From Flavobacterium cheniae (GTDB taxonomy: Bacteria; Bacteroidota; Bacteroidia; Flavobacteriales; Flavobacteriaceae): a DNA stretch of 64,000 nucleotides. Numbering within the stretch: the first letter of the stretch is position 1; every line of letters starts with the position of its first letter. Under the pieces are notes generated by a model. It did not search any database. It saw only the letters and a program-made list of their open reading frames with translations, and was not told where the DNA came from. The stretch lies in NCBI RefSeq assembly GCF_004363695.1, contig NZ_SNZC01000001.1, positions 112,111-176,110 on the forward strand. Direction: 5' to 3'. This document shows, piece after piece, positions 60,893 through 64,000 of the stretch. The position numbers were made by a program, and so were the translations under genes.

Positions 60893-61432
60893 TTATTTAT
60901 TTTCCATTAAAATCAAAGCAAAAACAGAATAGTTGATCATGTCTTGGTAATTAGCATCAATTCCTTCCGAAACTAAAGTTTTTCCTTTGTTGTCTTCGAT
61001 TTGCTTTACACGAAGTAATTTTTGAATGATTAAATCGGTTAAAGAACTGATTCGCATATCGCGCCAAGCCTCGCCGTAATCATGGTTTTTGTTTTCCATT
61101 AAGGCTTTCGTTTCTGCGATTTTTTCATCGTACAATTTCACTGCTTCATCAGCTGATATGTCAGGTTGATTGGCAACTCCTTTTTCCATTTGAATCAAAG
61201 CCATCGCACAATAATTGATTATTCCGATGAATTCTGATGCTTCACCTTCATCCACTTTACGAACTTCATTTTCTTGTAGACTACGAATTCTTTGCGCTTT
61301 AATGAAAATTTGATCGGTTAATGATGGCAAACGTAAAATACGCCATGCAGTGCCGTAATCATGCGCTTTTTTGGAAAATAAATCGCGACAAACCGCTATA
61401 ACTTTATCATATTGTTGAGAAGTATTCGACAT
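60893..61432 (-). CDS. DUF1599 protein with internal duplication
   Basis: From the ATG at 61432 (MSNTSQQYDKVIAV) the protein has 179 aa. It consists of two similar halves: 'KKAHDYGTAWRILRLPSLTD' near 21 and 'NKNHDYGEAWRDMRISSLTD' near 114, each followed by a helix and a 'GIINYCAMALIQME' or 'DMINYSVFALILME' segment. These match DUF1599, a family of unknown function that in outline resembles all-alpha nucleotide pyrophosphohydrolases. It is divergent from folP, as often seen in flavobacteria. An in-frame upstream extension is excluded because it runs into the promoter area. Confidence 0.88.
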   Translation of the reverse strand: MSNTSQQYDKVIAVCRDLFSKKAHDYGTAWRILRLPSLTDQIFIKAQRIRSLQENEVRKVDEGEASEFIGIINYCAMALIQMEKGVANQPDISADEAVKLYDEKIAETKALMENKNHDYGEAWRDMRISSLTDLIIQKLLRVKQIEDNKGKTLVSEGIDANYQDMINYSVFALILMENK

Positions 61433-61461
61433 TATTTGGTGTATATTTGTGTGAAATTTTT

Positions 61462-61469
61462 CAAAAGTA
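61462..61469 (-). promoter_or_regulatory. -7 box for the DUF1599 gene
   Basis: On the minus strand TACTTTTG matches TAnnTTTG, 29 bases before the ATG at 61432. The same box sequence occurs ahead of tpiA at 59026-59019. Confidence 0.4.
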
Positions 61470-61565
61470 AAAAAATAAGAACAAAGAATACCGATTCTTA
61501 ACAAAGAATTTCATGTTTTTATAAGAAAACGATTTCGTAAACTGTAATTTGAAAAACTACTTTAA

Positions 61566-62387
61566 ATGACAATTAATTGTAACGGAAATTTAATCGATTT
61601 GTCAACTCCAAAAGTAATGGGGATTTTGAATGTGACACCCAATTCTTTTTACGATGGTGGTAAGCATAAAGAAATCAATTCGATTATTCATCAGGTAGAT
61701 AAAATGCTGTCGGAAGGTGCTGATTTTATTGATATTGGTGCGTATTCGAGTAAACCAAGTGCCGAATTTGTTTCGGAAGAAGAAGAAATAAAGCGTTTGG
61801 TTCACATTATTAAAGAATTGGTTGAAACATTTCCTACAATTATTTTATCGGTTGACACGTTTAGAGCTAATGTTGCTAAAGCTTCAGTAGAAAATGGAGT
61901 AGCAATAGTGAATGATATTTCAGCAGGTTTGTTAGATGATAAAATGTTGGAAACCGTTGCCGATTTAAAAGTGCCGTATATCATGATGCATATGCGTGGA
62001 AATCCTCAAACCATGCAAAGTTTGACAGATTATAATGATATTGTAAAAGAAATGATTTTCTATTTTTCGGAGCGCATTCAAAAGGCGAGAAGTTTCGGAA
62101 TTTCGGATATTGTGATTGATCCTGGATTTGGTTTTGCCAAAACATTAGAACAGAATTACGAAGTATTACATAAAATGGAATTGTTTTCGATGTTAGAATT
62201 ACCAATACTAGTTGGAATTTCAAGAAAATCAATGATTTATAAAGTGTTGGAAAATTCACCACAAGAAGCTTTGAACGGGACTTCGGTTTTGAATACGATT
62301 GCTTTACAAAAAGGAGCTAAAATTCTCCGAGTGCATGACGTAAAAGAAGCAGTGGAGTGTATAAAATTAGTCAGTAAATTAAAATAA
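61566..62387 (+). CDS. folP: Dihydropteroate synthase
   Basis: FolP joins dihydropterin diphosphate with p-aminobenzoate in folate synthesis and is the target of sulfonamides. The 273-aa TIM barrel shows 'VMGILNVTPNSFYDGGKH' near residue 18, 'FIDIGAYSSKPSAEFVSEEE' near 57 (pterin site), 'YIMMHMRGNPQTMQ' near 138, 'VIDPGFGFAKT' near 182 and 'LVGISRKSMIYKV' near 217. These are normal family motifs; I see no obvious resistance change. The next gene starts 3 bases after its stop. Confidence 0.96.
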   Translation: MTINCNGNLIDLSTPKVMGILNVTPNSFYDGGKHKEINSIIHQVDKMLSEGADFIDIGAYSSKPSAEFVSEEEEIKRLVHIIKELVETFPTIILSVDTFRANVAKASVENGVAIVNDISAGLLDDKMLETVADLKVPYIMMHMRGNPQTMQSLTDYNDIVKEMIFYFSERIQKARSFGISDIVIDPGFGFAKTLEQNYEVLHKMELFSMLELPILVGISRKSMIYKVLENSPQEALNGTSVLNTIALQKGAKILRVHDVKEAVECIKLVSKLK

Positions 62388-62390
62388 ATA

Positions 62391-63128
62391 ATGAAGAAAT
62401 TAGTTGCTATTGTTGCCTTGATGGGCTTGTTTTCTTGTAATAACGAAGAAGTTTTGTTGCCACAAGAAAATGTTTCGGTTATGAAAGAAATGACCGATCA
62501 TTCACCTATTTACATGTTCTTTAAAACCGAAGAAAATAAAGATGATAAAGAAAAATTAGACACAATTGTGGAAGTGAATCGCAAGAACTCGATTTCTTCA
62601 ACTAATTGGGTTTTCAATATAGACAAACGTTTGCCGTTGAAATTAGTCATTCCAGAAATAATGGAATTACAAGATAAAAAGAAACGCAGTTCGCACTCGA
62701 AAACTGGAACCATGAATGTTTTTACGTATTCGGATAGTGTGGCTAAGAATTTAGCTTTTTTTCCTTTTACGGACGTAGAGTTCAAGTATAGCAAGCATTT
62801 TTCTAAGTTTTTTATTAAAAAACACGCCGAACATTATAGAAACTTCCACAATTTCACAGTGAATTTCAATAAAGACAACAAAATTACCGTTGACGGAAAT
62901 GATATTTCTCGTGAAGAATTTATCGATTTCATTAAAGAATTCGCCGAATTTACAAGCGATGGAAAAATCACCATGTTGCATTTGAACTTTGATAATCGCT
63001 TAACTTATGACCAATACATTCAAAATAAAATATTGGTTTGGAAAGCAACGAATAACGAAATCCAATTGTCTTCTTTCGAGTTTGTATACGATGAAAAGAA
63101 ATTGCCTGAATGTGGGTGTAAGCTTTAG
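62391..63128 (+). CDS. Hypothetical lipoprotein, 245 aa
   Basis: The signal peptide has lipobox LFSC near residue 16. The rest is a soluble, Lys-rich domain with 'ITVDGNDISREEFIDFIKEF' near 164, faintly like the C-terminal domain of ExbD-type biopolymer transport proteins, but I would not assign it. It ends in 'PECGCKL' with a CGC pair. The gene begins 3 bases after folP and is therefore in the same operon. Function unknown. Confidence 0.75.
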   Translation: MKKLVAIVALMGLFSCNNEEVLLPQENVSVMKEMTDHSPIYMFFKTEENKDDKEKLDTIVEVNRKNSISSTNWVFNIDKRLPLKLVIPEIMELQDKKKRSSHSKTGTMNVFTYSDSVAKNLAFFPFTDVEFKYSKHFSKFFIKKHAEHYRNFHNFTVNFNKDNKITVDGNDISREEFIDFIKEFAEFTSDGKITMLHLNFDNRLTYDQYIQNKILVWKATNNEIQLSSFEFVYDEKKLPECGCKL

Positions 63129-63172
63129 AAGAGTTGTGAGTTAGGAGTTTTTGAATTGAGTTAATTAGTTTT

Positions 63173-63769
63173 ATGAGATATTTGAAGTTATTCTTTTTCT
63201 TGATAGGTTTTGTTTTTATCTCTTGTAAAGAAGATAAAAGCATGGTTGTTAACAATGATTTAGTTTCTGATGAAGAATGTATTCAACTTTTAAATGAAGT
63301 TTTATCTGATACTGTAAATTTAAAATTGATTCCTTCGAAAAGAATAATTATTTCTAATTGTGATTTTCATAGATGGAATTTAAGCGCATTTGAAAATTAT
63401 TCAGATTATGATTTTTTATATGAATTGCTAGAAGAAAAAGATACTGCATTTGTAAAAAATCAAATTGATACTTTAAAATGTTTTAAAACAACTGAATTAA
63501 AAAACTTTGGTTTTCAAGTTTATGACTTCAAAAAAATATTAGATAAAGTAGAATATGATTCAATCCCGAAAGAAATAGAAAAAATCAATATTTCAAATGG
63601 GAATCCTGAATTCGGTGATGGTTTTATTATGATACAAAGACCAATTTTCAATAGAAAAAGAGATAAAATTCTTTTAAGAATTGATTACATGACTAGCGGT
63701 ATCGATTATCTATTAAGTAAAAAGAATAATTCTTGGGAAAAGAAAAAAGTTGGTGGTTGGATGGAGTAA
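63173..63769 (+). CDS. Hypothetical lipoprotein, 198 aa, AT-rich
   Basis: The signal peptide has lipobox FISC near residue 18. A helical N-terminal part is followed by a beta-rich C-terminus ('GDGFIMIQRPIFNRKRDKIL' near 146, then 'LLRIDYMTSG'), a pattern seen in other small flavobacterial lipoproteins that respond to no known family by eye. It is more AT-rich than folP and its neighbour and may be accessory. It follows 44 bases after the preceding lipoprotein gene. Confidence 0.72.
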   Translation: MRYLKLFFFLIGFVFISCKEDKSMVVNNDLVSDEECIQLLNEVLSDTVNLKLIPSKRIIISNCDFHRWNLSAFENYSDYDFLYELLEEKDTAFVKNQIDTLKCFKTTELKNFGFQVYDFKKILDKVEYDSIPKEIEKINISNGNPEFGDGFIMIQRPIFNRKRDKILLRIDYMTSGIDYLLSKKNNSWEKKKVGGWME

Positions 63770-63805
63770 TTCCTTTTACCCTTTTCCTTTATCCTTTTGC
63801 CTTAA

Positions 63806-64000
63806 TTACTGATGATGATACGGTTCGTTTCTTAAAATCGTAAAACCTCTATAAATTTGTTCGATTACAAATAATCGTACCATTTGGTGAGAAAACGTCA
63901 TTTCGGATAACGAAACTTTGCCTTGTGCTTTTTGGTAAACGGTTTCACTGAATCCGTATGGACCGCCAATTACGAATACTAAGGTTTTAGTTCCAGCATT
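63806..64000 (-). CDS. rlmH: RlmH, 23S rRNA methyltransferase, 3' part
   Basis: The C-terminal 64 residues of a minus-strand gene are visible; the rest lies beyond the right edge. RlmH methylates N3 of pseudouridine 1915 in 23S rRNA using S-adenosylmethionine. 'FVIGGPYGFSETV' holds the cofactor-binding knot loop, and 'SHQMVRLFVIEQIYRGFTIL' and the end 'NEPYHHQ' are family hallmarks. The stop codon is at 63806-63808. The gene is convergent with the 63173-63769 lipoprotein gene; a short run of 'CCTTTTACCCTTTTCC' type sequence lies between. Confidence 0.93.
   Translation of the reverse strand, partial: NAGTKTLVFVIGGPYGFSETVYQKAQGKVSLSEMTFSHQMVRLFVIEQIYRGFTILRNEPYHHQ

Noticed and set aside
61566..62387. 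Acquired sulfonamide-resistant folP
   Set aside because: Motifs, composition and the conserved neighbourhood fit a native chromosomal folP; there is no mobile-element context.

Overview
The window looks like chromosomal DNA of a Flavobacterium-like member of the Bacteroidetes (Flavobacteriaceae). The grounds are AT-rich sequence, few recognisable Shine-Dalgarno sites, promoters of the TTG / TAnnTTTG type, many lipoproteins, a type IX secretion component (PorQ) together with a secreted protein carrying a type IX sorting domain, and gene neighbourhoods I recall as typical of the group (DUF4293 beside rho; folP beside DUF1599, a MauE/DoxX protein, a TlpA-like protein and tpiA; porQ close to cmk). 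I see no phage, IS element, CRISPR array, rRNA or tRNA gene. No gap without a gene exceeds about 260 bases.

Layout. 1-2.3 kb: fumarylacetoacetase (fahA), with a second copy of its last ~209 bp at the left edge and a small secreted protein gene between the two copies. 2.4-7 kb: glyA, an M28 peptidase lipoprotein, and a flotillin/NfeD pair. 7.1-13.95 kb: a complete tryptophan operon trpEGDCFBA (minus strand), preceded by an 18-codon leader peptide with three consecutive Trp codons and an intrinsic terminator, i.e. an attenuator. 14-19.4 kb: a fused alpha/beta 2-oxoacid dehydrogenase E1 and a large aminopeptidase-like protein without the zinc motif. 19.5-33.6 kb: secreted endonuclease I with a type IX sorting domain, a basic secreted protein, glmM, ACP phosphodiesterase-like protein, ClC channel, uvrA, LOG protein, alpha/beta hydrolase, M48 peptidase lipoprotein, an Atg22/UMF1-type MFS protein and a lipoprotein. 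33.8-39.2 kb: lon, porQ, a small membrane protein set within a dispersed repeat, cmk, lipoprotein.

39.2-43.3 kb: an MlaE-MlaF-MlaD lipid transport operon, then an AraC regulator with an HMA-MauE membrane protein. 43.4-47.2 kb: an ice-binding-like (DUF3494) lipoprotein with Ig-like repeats, followed 14 bp later by an OmpA-family protein. 47.4-54.3 kb: an FAD monooxygenase with an unusual cysteine-rich N-terminus, an AT-rich lipoprotein, lpdA, an ABC exporter and truA. 54.4-64 kb: YfcE-like phosphoesterase, DUF4293, rho, lipoprotein, tpiA, TlpA-like, MauE-thioredoxin protein, DUF1599, folP, two lipoproteins, and the 3' end of rlmH.

Most of the region is core metabolism and envelope maintenance. 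The points that stand out are the trp leader/attenuator, the duplicated fahA 3' end around a cargo gene, a small gene set inside a composite intergenic repeat, the cysteine-motif monooxygenase, the zinc-less aminopeptidase relative, and a 14-bp palindrome ahead of the AraC gene. Homopolymer lengths and hairpin limits were read by eye and may be off by a base.
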